Source of the DNA: Prevotella sp. MA2016
GTDB taxonomy: Bacteria > Bacteroidota > Bacteroidia > Bacteroidales > Bacteroidaceae
Assembly (NCBI RefSeq): GCF_000619825.1
Contig: NZ_JHUW01000006.1
Coordinates: 124,001 to 188,000 of the forward strand
Direction: 5' to 3'
Length of the DNA: 64,000 bases
Shown in pieces: positions 25,048-33,753 of the stretch. The notes under the pieces were generated by a model, which did no database searches, had not been told where the DNA came from, and saw only the letters and a program-made list of their open reading frames with translations. Position 1 is the first letter of the stretch. Every line of letters begins with the position of its first letter. The translations under genes were made by a program, and so were the position numbers.

Positions 25048-27726
25048 ATGCAGATGCAAAGGTTTATTTATATAGTCATCGTGATGATGATTACACAAGT
25101 AGTTGTAGCTCAGAATGTTATATACGGATTGGTTTCTGATAAGGATACAAAGGAACCAATTATTGGAGCCACTATTTCGGATGTTACAAAACGCCGTCCT
25201 CTCACCGTTACTGATGCAGAGGGGCGTTTTGTGATACCTAAAAATAATTATCCGCAACGAATTAAGATAACCTACATTGGCTATAAAACCCTCACCGTGA
25301 ATGCTGTGGCTAATGGGCACTATCAGTTGGAGGCCGAGGTGAGCAAGCTTGGCGAGGTGGTAGTGACGGCTCAGGAGAGTCGTGGCATTACTAGCTCATC
25401 ACGCATAGAGAAGCATGCCATGGAGCATCTGCAGCCATCTAGCTTTTCCGACCTGCTGGAGCTGTTGCCTGGTGGTAGCAGTAAGGATCCTGTGCTGAAT
25501 GCTACCAATAGTATTCGTCTGCGTGAGGCCAGTCCACAAGGAGCTAACTACGCCACCTCCTCGCTGGGTACCAGCTTCCTCGTAGATGGGGCTCGCATCG
25601 CCACCAATGCTAATATGCAGCAGGTGAGTGGCGCCTGGGAGTCGGCAGCTACCAGTCGCGACAATACGAATGCAGGTGTTGACATGCGTACGATATCAAC
25701 CGATGATATAGAGAGCGTAGAGATAGTGCGAGGCATACCTTCGGTAGAGTATGGCGACCTGACCAGCGGACTAGTGAAGATAGAACGCCGTCGTGGCGGT
25801 CACGACCTGCAGGCACGTCTCAAGTCAGACATGGGCTCTAAGCTGTTTTATCTGGCCAAGGCCTTCGAGTGGGATAAGCACACCACGCTGAATCTGAGTG
25901 CAGACTATCTTGATTCGAAAGCCGACCCTCGTAACCTGTTGAATAACTATAGTCGTGTGACCTTATCGGCTCGCATGGGGCACACCTGGCAGCGTGCCCA
26001 TTACGACCTGAAACTGTCAACAAACCTTGATTATACAGGCTCGTTTGATGATGAAAAGCAAGACCCTGATTTGAACAAAGGCGCTATCGACAAATACAAG
26101 CAGAGTTATAACCGTGTGGCGGTTTCAAATAAACTTGAACTGAAGATGCATCGTCCCATCTGGTTGAAAGGAGCCGAGTTGATGGCGGCAGCATCCTATC
26201 AGCACGATAAGATAGCGCGCACCAGAACAGTCAGTCTGCAGAGCATGACAGGCGCTGTGCTTAATACAGAAGAAGGTGAGTATGATGCGCTGATATTGCC
26301 TTATGTCTATGATGCCAGTCAGGATGTAGATGGCAAACCATTGAATGTGTTTCTGAAGCTGAACGCCCGTTTGCAGATTCCCAGCAAGAAAGTAGCCAAC
26401 ACCTTGCTGCTAGGCGCTGATTGGAATTTGGATAAGAACTACGGTCGTGGTCAGGTGTTCGACCCTGAACGTCCAGTATATCCTACTGCTCAGATACGTA
26501 TGCGCAGTCTGACAGAAAAGCCTGCTAACCACACCCTTTCGTTTTATGCCGAGGAGAAGGCTACCTTTCCAGTGGGTGGTTGCCAGTTAGAACTGATGGC
26601 GGGTGTGCGTGCGCAGCAAATGCTGAACTTGCCTGCTGACTATGTGATGCATGGTCAGTGGTATCTGGACCCACGCGCCAATATCGGCTTTACTTTCCCA
26701 CGATTCCGAATGTTTGGTCAGCCTTCATTTGTCCGCCTTTCTGGCGGTGTAGGTCAGCATACCAAGATGCCAACTATTGATCAGCTGTTTCCTGATCCGG
26801 CTTATATCGACCTGTTGCAACTTAAATATTATAACGTAGATCCGTCGCTGAGTCGTATAAACTATCGTACCTATATCATCCCTGGTACCAATGCCAGTCT
26901 GGAAGCAGCACGCAACCTGAAATGGGAGGTGACTGGCGATTTGAATGTGGGCGGAAACCGACTGACGGTGACCTATTTTAATGAGAATATGACATCAGGC
27001 TTCCGCAGTCAGACCAATTATGAAGCTTATGAATATAATAAGTATGCCGATGATCTGAGTTACGAGTTGCTATCAGAATTGTGTGCCTATACGCACTACG
27101 AGAATGGTAGTCAGACCAAGAAGGAAGGTGTGGAACTGACGTTTGCCTCGAAGCGCATACCGCGCCTCTATACCCGTCTTACCATCACTGGTGCGTGGTT
27201 CCGAACCACCTACCGTAATTCTCAACTCATCATGGAACGTCCAAGTGTGGTAGTGGGTAGTAGTCGCCTGCAATATGTGGGTTTATATCATGATGATGAG
27301 GGCATCGTAAACGAGATGGCGAACACCAATTTCATGTTCGATACCGATGTTCCGAAACTCAAGTTAGGCTTTTCTGTTTCAGCTCAATGCCAGTGGTACA
27401 CCTCGTCGCAGCACGATGCATTGAGTAGTGAGCCTGATGCATATATGGACGCTAAAGGCGATATCCACGAGTGGACAGCGGAATGCGCCTCGGATGCTTA
27501 CCTGAAATGGTTGGTGCGTTCATCTACCAATTATACCAAGAGCACAGTACCCTTTGCGATGCATCTGAATCTGAAGATTACCAAGAAACTGTTGAACGAC
27601 CGTTTGAATGTAGCGATGTTCTGCAACAGAATCTGGGATTATTCGCCTGACTATGAGAGTTATGGTAAACTCATACGTCGGCATACCAAACCTTATTTCG
27701 GACTTGAAATGAATGTAAAGATATGA
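25048..27726 (+). CDS. TonB-dependent receptor with carboxypeptidase-like domain
   Basis: 892 residues. Signal peptide (MQMQRFIYIVIVMMITQVVVAQ), N-terminal carboxypeptidase-regulatory-like domain (NVIYGLVSDKDTKEPIIGATISD), TonB-box region LGEVVVTAQES, a plug with FLVDGARI and DIESVEIVRGIPSVEYGDLTSGLVKI, and a barrel ending FGLEMNVKI. This layout is a metallophore/haem-type receptor of Bacteroidota, not the longer SusC type. It heads a five-gene operon and its stop overlaps the next start (ATGA). Confidence 0.92.
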   Translation: MQMQRFIYIVIVMMITQVVVAQNVIYGLVSDKDTKEPIIGATISDVTKRRPLTVTDAEGRFVIPKNNYPQRIKITYIGYKTLTVNAVANGHYQLEAEVSKLGEVVVTAQESRGITSSSRIEKHAMEHLQPSSFSDLLELLPGGSSKDPVLNATNSIRLREASPQGANYATSSLGTSFLVDGARIATNANMQQVSGAWESAATSRDNTNAGVDMRTISTDDIESVEIVRGIPSVEYGDLTSGLVKIERRRGGHDLQARLKSDMGSKLFYLAKAFEWDKHTTLNLSADYLDSKADPRNLLNNYSRVTLSARMGHTWQRAHYDLKLSTNLDYTGSFDDEKQDPDLNKGAIDKYKQSYNRVAVSNKLELKMHRPIWLKGAELMAAASYQHDKIARTRTVSLQSMTGAVLNTEEGEYDALILPYVYDASQDVDGKPLNVFLKLNARLQIPSKKVANTLLLGADWNLDKNYGRGQVFDPERPVYPTAQIRMRSLTEKPANHTLSFYAEEKATFPVGGCQLELMAGVRAQQMLNLPADYVMHGQWYLDPRANIGFTFPRFRMFGQPSFVRLSGGVGQHTKMPTIDQLFPDPAYIDLLQLKYYNVDPSLSRINYRTYIIPGTNASLEAARNLKWEVTGDLNVGGNRLTVTYFNENMTSGFRSQTNYEAYEYNKYADDLSYELLSELCAYTHYENGSQTKKEGVELTFASKRIPRLYTRLTITGAWFRTTYRNSQLIMERPSVVVGSSRLQYVGLYHDDEGIVNEMANTNFMFDTDVPKLKLGFSVSAQCQWYTSSQHDALSSEPDAYMDAKGDIHEWTAECASDAYLKWLVRSSTNYTKSTVPFAMHLNLKITKKLLNDRLNVAMFCNRIWDYSPDYESYGKLIRRHTKPYFGLEMNVKI

Positions 27727-28103
27727 AGCAGATATTCACAATTCTCACCCTGGCAGTAGCGCTGATGCTGGTGGCCTGCCATCAGGACAATGATGACTAT
27801 ATGACACTGGCTACTATCCAATTGGATGGTGGCGATACGCTGACGATAGACCGTGTTCAGGCGATGGCTCAGATCACCAATCTGAACACCAAGCATGTGG
27901 TTAGTACAGCCGATTTCACAGGTGCCGAAGTGCAGATAGAGCTATTGCGTGGTGCTTACCAAGTGCATGTGGAGGGAGTGATGAGTTATAGCGACTCTAA
28001 GGGAACACGCCGTGTACGCTCGTTCAGAGCTGTGAGCGATTATGTGGAGCTGACAGGTAGCGGCCGAAGTCAGGCAAAGTTAAACATTATATTTTTAGAT
28101 TAG
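27723..28103 (+). CDS. Small lipoprotein of the TonB-DUF6850-DUF4876 operon
   Basis: 126 residues with a lipobox (LMLVACHQ). The mature part is a single beta-rich domain (QLDGGDTLTIDRVQAMAQITNLNTK..., ending LNIIFLD), resembling the Ig-like start of DUF4876-type lipoproteins in the same operon. I do not recognise a named family. Coupled to the receptor gene by ATGA overlap; one base separates it from the next gene. Probably a surface or periplasmic accessory of the receptor. Confidence 0.75.
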   Translation: MKQIFTILTLAVALMLVACHQDNDDYMTLATIQLDGGDTLTIDRVQAMAQITNLNTKHVVSTADFTGAEVQIELLRGAYQVHVEGVMSYSDSKGTRRVRSFRAVSDYVELTGSGRSQAKLNIIFLD

Positions 28104-28104
28104 T

Positions 28105-29604
28105 ATGCGTACATTCAGATATAGCTCTCTCTTGCTATTGTGTTTCCTGACAGCTGTCGAAGCTGCCAGTCAGGATTCTGCTTATGTGGAGCGCCACTCC
28201 ATTTGGCGACAAACGTATAGTGAAGCCTTACAAAACCCAGCCTTGATGACGCATGCCTATCTGAAACCCTTTACGGAGTTGAGTATTCAGACCGACTATC
28301 GCCATCAAAGCGATGCTTTCCGCGTAGAAGAGGGCACAGGATTCTTGTTGCCAGAGATCTCGGCTAGTTCATATGTTCGTCTCACACCTTCATCTGTGGT
28401 ATGGGGAAAGGCAGCCTATGCCAATGGTCAGCATGATAATAAGGTATATAATAATGTGGCCGATTGGGATTTGCTATATCCTGACGTGATAGCCGATAGC
28501 ATAGGGGGTGATAGCAAGCGCGAGCGTTATCTGTTCTCTGGTGGATATGCTGCTGAGAAAGGACTATGGATGCTGGGTGGCGAATTGAAGTTCCGTGCCG
28601 AACAGGAGTATCGTACCTACGACCCACGTATGCGTGGCATCGTGTCCGATTTGTCGTTGAAAGCTGGTGCTGCCCGTAAGATGGGGGCATATCACGTGGG
28701 ATTGTCATTAGAAGGAAACATCTATCGCCAGACGGCCGATGTGGATTTCTATGGTGAAGCAAATGGTATGGGTGAGTTGCAGATGACTGGGCTTGGCACT
28801 AGCTACGTGAGATTCTCTGGGTCTAATCGTGATATCTTTTACGAAGGTAAAGGGGCAGCCTTGGCCTTCGACGTGCAGCCTGTGTCGCATGGTGGTTGGC
28901 AGGCTCATTTCAGTCATGCCATACACCAATACAAGCGTCTCTCTGATGAGTACAACTCACTACCACTGACAACCCTTTATCGCCAACAGACCAGTCTGAC
29001 GTTTGGTTGGAGACGTCAGTCGGCTAAGAACGAAAAGGCCTTGCTGCTATATGCAGCCTACGACAAGCGTGCTAGCGATGAGCATGTGGTGGGCACCTCA
29101 TCAGGACAGGACTATCCCATACTGATGGCTCTTACCATGTATCATCAGCATCGTTGGGATGTGGGTGCTACAGCGCTCTATGGATGTGGCGACTGGCACC
29201 TGCAGCTGAAAGCAGGTTATCTGAGCCATCGTGAGTCATACGAATATGTAGAGCGGAAAGTGGAATATGCCCGGGTCTATGGCGAGTTGACAGCGCAATG
29301 GCTCAAAACGTTGAATGATGACTGGTCGCTGAATATCTATGCCAAGGGTGGCTATGCAGCCAACCTGAGTCATAAGATTGTGATGCCTTATGCTAATATG
29401 TCGGTCAGTATTCGCGATTATGTAAATCATAATTATAAGTATCAGAAGGCCAGCTATACCCAGATGCAGGCTGGTGCCCGTGCCGACTATAAACCACAAA
29501 CATGGGCCGTCGGCATGTTTGGAGAGGTTGGTTCAGCTTGGCAATTCTGTTCGGTAGGCGAGCACGAGGCCAATCTGCATCTGTCATTGGGAATCATATT
29601 TTAA
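28105..29604 (+). CDS. DUF6850-type outer-membrane beta-barrel protein
   Basis: 499 residues with a signal peptide (cleavage near EAASQ). The N-terminal pattern ERHSIWRQTYSEALQNPALMTHAYLKPFTELSIQTDYRHQ and dense amphipathic strands ending ANLHLSLGIIF indicate a barrel matching the DUF6850 family, which accompanies TonB receptors and DUF4876 lipoproteins in Bacteroidota. Function unknown. Confidence 0.78.
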   Translation: MRTFRYSSLLLLCFLTAVEAASQDSAYVERHSIWRQTYSEALQNPALMTHAYLKPFTELSIQTDYRHQSDAFRVEEGTGFLLPEISASSYVRLTPSSVVWGKAAYANGQHDNKVYNNVADWDLLYPDVIADSIGGDSKRERYLFSGGYAAEKGLWMLGGELKFRAEQEYRTYDPRMRGIVSDLSLKAGAARKMGAYHVGLSLEGNIYRQTADVDFYGEANGMGELQMTGLGTSYVRFSGSNRDIFYEGKGAALAFDVQPVSHGGWQAHFSHAIHQYKRLSDEYNSLPLTTLYRQQTSLTFGWRRQSAKNEKALLLYAAYDKRASDEHVVGTSSGQDYPILMALTMYHQHRWDVGATALYGCGDWHLQLKAGYLSHRESYEYVERKVEYARVYGELTAQWLKTLNDDWSLNIYAKGGYAANLSHKIVMPYANMSVSIRDYVNHNYKYQKASYTQMQAGARADYKPQTWAVGMFGEVGSAWQFCSVGEHEANLHLSLGIIF

Positions 29605-29628
29605 TATCAACTAATATTGCAAGTGAAA

Positions 29629-30846
29629 ATGAAAAAGAATGTGTTTTTGAGCATGATGCTCCTGGCTGCAAGTACTGTATTCGTGGCTTGTAGCAGTGAT
29701 GATGATCCTTTTGTTGTGGAGAATGGTACTGTAACCATTGAAATGCCCATCAACGTGAGTGATGTAGCGCTGAATAGTTTTGAAGGAACAGCCACTAACG
29801 TGCAGAGTGGTGAGGTTACTAAGTTGCCAGCGCCTGTAAAGAGTGGCGATGACTACGTGATAACACTTCCCAGTCTGACTGAAGGTAAGTATAATCTCGC
29901 GGCAAAAGGTAATATCTCGTTCGTAAAGGATGGTGTGGCTGGTACTACCGATTTCGAAGTGTCATCAAATGATATTGCCTTGAACGAGTTGTCTACATCT
30001 GCCAAACTGGTTGTAAACTCATTTAAGGCCGAGGGTGGTTTCGTGTTCTCTGAGATCTGTACCACAGGAACCCTGACTCCTCAGAACAAGAATTACAACT
30101 ACGATGCTTATTTTGTGATTACCAATAATAGCGATGTAGTGCTCTATGCCGATAGTCTGGCCTTGATCGAATCACAGTATCAGAGTGCCAGCTCTGGCAA
30201 TCAGCCTTGGAGTCCTGATGTGCGTCCTTATGCCATCCCCGCAGGTGCTGTATTCATGATTCCTGGTAAGGGAACCGATCATCCTGTTAAGCCAGGCGAG
30301 AGCATTGTGATAGCTAACAATGCGATGGACCATCGTACTGTCAACGAGAACTCATACAATCTGACAGGTGCCGACTTCGAGGTGTATCTCGACAACGGCG
30401 GCAACAGTATGGATACCGATTATGACACACCTAACTTGGAGTATATCTACTGCTACACACAGACCATCTGGCTGCCCTCAGTACAGCAGAACCGTAGCTA
30501 TGCTATCGCTCGTATGAAGGAGAACAAGGAGACATTCCTTGCCAACCATAGCGAGACACCAACCTACACCGCCTCTACAGGTAAGCTGATGGAGAGCAAG
30601 CAGGTGCAGATTCCTAATGAGTGGGTGCTCGATGCTGTGAACCTTGGTACTGAGGATGACTTTGGCTGGTTCGTGATTTCTGAGACACTGGATGCAGGAT
30701 GGGTAGCTGGTCGTGCCAACTCGAAGGACACCACACAGCGTGGTACTGCTGTCATCCGTAAAAAGGACTCTACTGGTAAGTATGTAGATACAAACAATTC
30801 AACAAACGATATGGAGGCTCGTCAGACGCCTTCAATGAAAAAGTAA
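29629..30846 (+). CDS. DUF4876 lipoprotein
   Basis: 405 residues from ATG 29629. Lipobox FVACSSDDD; an N-terminal Ig-like segment with VTIEMPINVSDVALNSFEG, then the DUF4876 body (FVFSEICTTGTLTPQNKNYNYDAYFVITNNSD, YAIPAGAVFMIPGKGTDHPVKPGESIVIANNA), ending RQTPSMKK. The family is a surface lipoprotein of unknown ligand that occurs with TonB receptors. Next gene starts after 3 bases. Confidence 0.83.
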   Translation: MKKNVFLSMMLLAASTVFVACSSDDDPFVVENGTVTIEMPINVSDVALNSFEGTATNVQSGEVTKLPAPVKSGDDYVITLPSLTEGKYNLAAKGNISFVKDGVAGTTDFEVSSNDIALNELSTSAKLVVNSFKAEGGFVFSEICTTGTLTPQNKNYNYDAYFVITNNSDVVLYADSLALIESQYQSASSGNQPWSPDVRPYAIPAGAVFMIPGKGTDHPVKPGESIVIANNAMDHRTVNENSYNLTGADFEVYLDNGGNSMDTDYDTPNLEYIYCYTQTIWLPSVQQNRSYAIARMKENKETFLANHSETPTYTASTGKLMESKQVQIPNEWVLDAVNLGTEDDFGWFVISETLDAGWVAGRANSKDTTQRGTAVIRKKDSTGKYVDTNNSTNDMEARQTPSMKK

Positions 30847-30849
30847 GAT

Positions 30850-33657
30850 ATGAAGAAAATTAGTTCTCTTTTTGCTTTGATGCTGCTGTCGGTTTCGGCA
30901 GTGGCTCAAAGCCTTCCACAGGATCCTACCATTCGTAAGGGTAAGCTCAAAAATGGTATGACCTATTATATCCGTCATAATGGCAAAGAGGCAGGATTGG
31001 CCGACTTCTACATCGCTCAGCGTGTGGGTAGTATTCTGGAGGAGCCTCGCCAGCGTGGACTGGCCCATTTCTTGGAACACATGGCTTTCAACGGAACAAA
31101 AAACTTTCCCGGCAAGGGGAAAAAGTTAGGCATCGTTCCCTGGTGCGAAACCATCGGTGTGAAGTTTGGTGCTAACCTCAATGCCTATACCTCTATCGAC
31201 CAGACAGTATATCATATTGGCTCTGCCCCGCTGAAGCGTGAGGGAATCATCGACTCTTGTCTGCTGGTGCTCCACGATTGGAGCCACTACCTGCTGCTCG
31301 AGGATAAGGAAATCGACAAGGAGCGTGGTGTCATCCATGAGGAATGGCGCACTCGTCGCGCCGGCATGGCTGTGCAGCGCTTGCAGGAGCAGGCTATGCC
31401 TAAGATATACAAGGGTACCAAGTACGAGGATTGCATGCCTATCGGCTCGATGGATATCGTTGACAACTTTGCTTATAACGACCTGCGCGACTACTATCAC
31501 AAGTGGTATCGTCCTGACCTGCAGGCTATCGTAGTGGTGGGTGATTTCGATGTGAACAAGATGGAGAAGAAAATCAAAAAGATATTCTCTTCAATCCCCA
31601 TGCCAAAGAAGGCTGCCGAACGCATCTACTATCCCGTTGGCGATAATGAAAAGATGATTGTTGATATCGAGAAGGATAAGGAACAGCCTATTGCTCTCTG
31701 TCATATCTATCAGAAGCGTGAGGCAACACCCGATACAGAGAAAAACAGCGAGAGCTATCTGCGTGGCGACTATATCGACGGTCTTATCAGTTCGATGCTC
31801 AACGACCGTATGACTGAATTGCGTCAGCAGCCTGTACCTCCATTCCAGAGTGCTACAGCTCGTGCATCTCAGTTCTTTATCAGTCGCACTAAAGATGCTT
31901 TCTCTATCAGCATCAGTTGTAAGCAGGACAATATCTTGGGTGGTATCATCAGTGCTGTAGCTGTAGCAGAGCGTGCTCGTCAGCATGGTTTTACTCAGAC
32001 CGAGCTCGATCGTGCCAAGAAGATATACCTCAATGCAGCAGAGCGCCGCTATAACCGTCGTGACGATTTCCGCAACTCTCACTATGTGAACGACTGTGTC
32101 AGCAACTTCCTGACTGGTGAGCCTCTGGTTTCGTTGGATTTCCAGTTGAAGAATACTCAGAAATTGGATCGTGAGGTGACTTTGGCTGAGGTAAATGCAG
32201 CCGTCAAGGAACTCATCACCGATAAGAATCAGGTGGTGGTGATGTTTGCGCCTGATAAGGAGGGTTTTGAGATTCCTTCTGAACAGCAGATAGAACAGGT
32301 GATCTTAGCAGCTCAGCAGCAGGCTTATGCTCCTTACCAGGAGGCTAAGTTGGCCGAGTCGTTGATGAGCGAACTGCCAAAGGCAGGTAGCATTGTGAGC
32401 GAAAAGCCTTATCGTCATGGCTTTACAGAACTGACACTGAGCAATGGTATGAAAGTCTATACCAAGAAGACCGACTATGAGGCCGATGCCATCTCACTCT
32501 CGATGCGCGCAGAGGGTGGAACCTCACTTTATGGAGATGAGGATATACCTAACTTTGCTATGATTTCGAGTGCTGTCAGCGAGGGTGGTGTAGGTCAGTT
32601 TGATGCGATGACCTTGCGCAAGATGCTCACAGGTAAGAGTGTCAGAGTGAGTCCTTCTGTTGGCTCTACTGGTCAGAGCATCAGCGGTAGCGCTTCTGTC
32701 AAAGATATGCTGTCGATGTTCCAGTTGGCTCATCTCTACTTCACACAGCCACGTCGTGATGAGGCTGCCTTTGCCAGCCTGATGAACCGTCAGCGTGCGT
32801 TCCTGGCTAACCGTAACGCCTCGCCAAAGGTGGATTACAACGACTCTATCCGTGCCGTACTCTACAATCACAATCCGCGTCTGGCACCTGTTGTACAGTC
32901 AACGCTTGATAAGGTGAGCTATGATCGTATCCTTGAAATCTATCAGGAGCGATTCAGCGATGCAGCCAACTTCAAGACTGTTATCATTGGTAACTACGAC
33001 GACCAGGAGTTGCGCCAGTTGTTGTGCCAATATCTGGCCACTCTGCCTGCTACCGGCAAGCACGAGCAGACCAACTATGCCAATGTGCCTCAGGTGGCCG
33101 ACGGACAGAAGGTGGTTAAGTTCGCCAAGAAAATGGCTACTCCATTGGCTAACGTGAGCATCTATCTGACTGCCGATGTGGAGTTCTCGGCTAAGAGCGA
33201 CCTGGAACTCGACTTCCTGAAGCGCTGCCTCTCTATTGCCTATACCGATTCTGTTCGTGAGGAGAAAGGTGGCACCTATGGCGTGAGTGTTGATTTCGGT
33301 CTGGAGAAGGACGATAAGCCCAATGCCATCCTGAAGATTGCCTATAATGCCGATCCCAGTCGCTACGACGAACTCAATCCTATCATCTATCAGCAGCTTC
33401 AGCATATTGCCGATCATGGTCCTGCTGCTTCATCGCTGAAGAAAGTGAAGGAATATCTGGTAAAACAGTATGCCCAGATGGCTATTACCAATGATTATTG
33501 GAATTATGTCATCTGGCACGAGCTTGATGATGATACCGATTTCGATCGCGACTATTGTAAGATGGTCGGCGAGGTGTCGGCAGCAGATGTGCAGCGCATG
33601 GCTCAACGCCTGTTGGCTGCCAAACGTTGCATCGAAGTGACGATGTTGTCGGAATAA
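30850..33657 (+). CDS. M16 family metallopeptidase (pitrilysin-like, two-repeat)
   Basis: 935 residues with a signal peptide (MKKISSLFALMLLSVSAVAQ). The inverted zinc motif HFLEH (in GLAHFLEHMAFNG, residues about 74-86) and the distal Glu in IDKERGVIHEEW are intact in the N-terminal half; the second, non-catalytic half contains the matching FTELTLSNGMKVYTKK and RDEAAFASLMN segments. Periplasmic oligopeptidase. It ends the receptor operon, so it may trim a peptide or haemoprotein ligand or a receptor component (inference). Confidence 0.93.
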   Translation: MKKISSLFALMLLSVSAVAQSLPQDPTIRKGKLKNGMTYYIRHNGKEAGLADFYIAQRVGSILEEPRQRGLAHFLEHMAFNGTKNFPGKGKKLGIVPWCETIGVKFGANLNAYTSIDQTVYHIGSAPLKREGIIDSCLLVLHDWSHYLLLEDKEIDKERGVIHEEWRTRRAGMAVQRLQEQAMPKIYKGTKYEDCMPIGSMDIVDNFAYNDLRDYYHKWYRPDLQAIVVVGDFDVNKMEKKIKKIFSSIPMPKKAAERIYYPVGDNEKMIVDIEKDKEQPIALCHIYQKREATPDTEKNSESYLRGDYIDGLISSMLNDRMTELRQQPVPPFQSATARASQFFISRTKDAFSISISCKQDNILGGIISAVAVAERARQHGFTQTELDRAKKIYLNAAERRYNRRDDFRNSHYVNDCVSNFLTGEPLVSLDFQLKNTQKLDREVTLAEVNAAVKELITDKNQVVVMFAPDKEGFEIPSEQQIEQVILAAQQQAYAPYQEAKLAESLMSELPKAGSIVSEKPYRHGFTELTLSNGMKVYTKKTDYEADAISLSMRAEGGTSLYGDEDIPNFAMISSAVSEGGVGQFDAMTLRKMLTGKSVRVSPSVGSTGQSISGSASVKDMLSMFQLAHLYFTQPRRDEAAFASLMNRQRAFLANRNASPKVDYNDSIRAVLYNHNPRLAPVVQSTLDKVSYDRILEIYQERFSDAANFKTVIIGNYDDQELRQLLCQYLATLPATGKHEQTNYANVPQVADGQKVVKFAKKMATPLANVSIYLTADVEFSAKSDLELDFLKRCLSIAYTDSVREEKGGTYGVSVDFGLEKDDKPNAILKIAYNADPSRYDELNPIIYQQLQHIADHGPAASSLKKVKEYLVKQYAQMAITNDYWNYVIWHELDDDTDFDRDYCKMVGEVSAADVQRMAQRLLAAKRCIEVTMLSE

Positions 33658-33676
33658 TAAAATCTCAATAATCATT

Positions 33677-33716
33677 AAATCCCAAGGCATTATCAACATG
33701 CTTTGGGATTTTTTTG
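33677..33716 (+). terminator. Rho-independent terminator after the M16 gene
   Basis: AAATCCCAAGGCAT (33677-33690) / ATGCTTTGGGATTT (33698-33711), a 14-bp stem with one G-T wobble and 7-base loop, ending in a T-run. The -7 box of the next gene begins directly at the end of the T-run. Confidence 0.9.
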
Positions 33717-33724
33717 TAACTTTG
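33717..33724 (+). promoter_or_regulatory. -7 box of the GH3 gene
   Basis: TAACTTTG abutting the terminator T-run, 29 bases before the GH3 start. The presumed -33 region falls inside the terminator stem, so the two signals share DNA. Confidence 0.6.
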
Positions 33725-33753
33725 CAGGCAAAATTCATTTACACAACACATTT

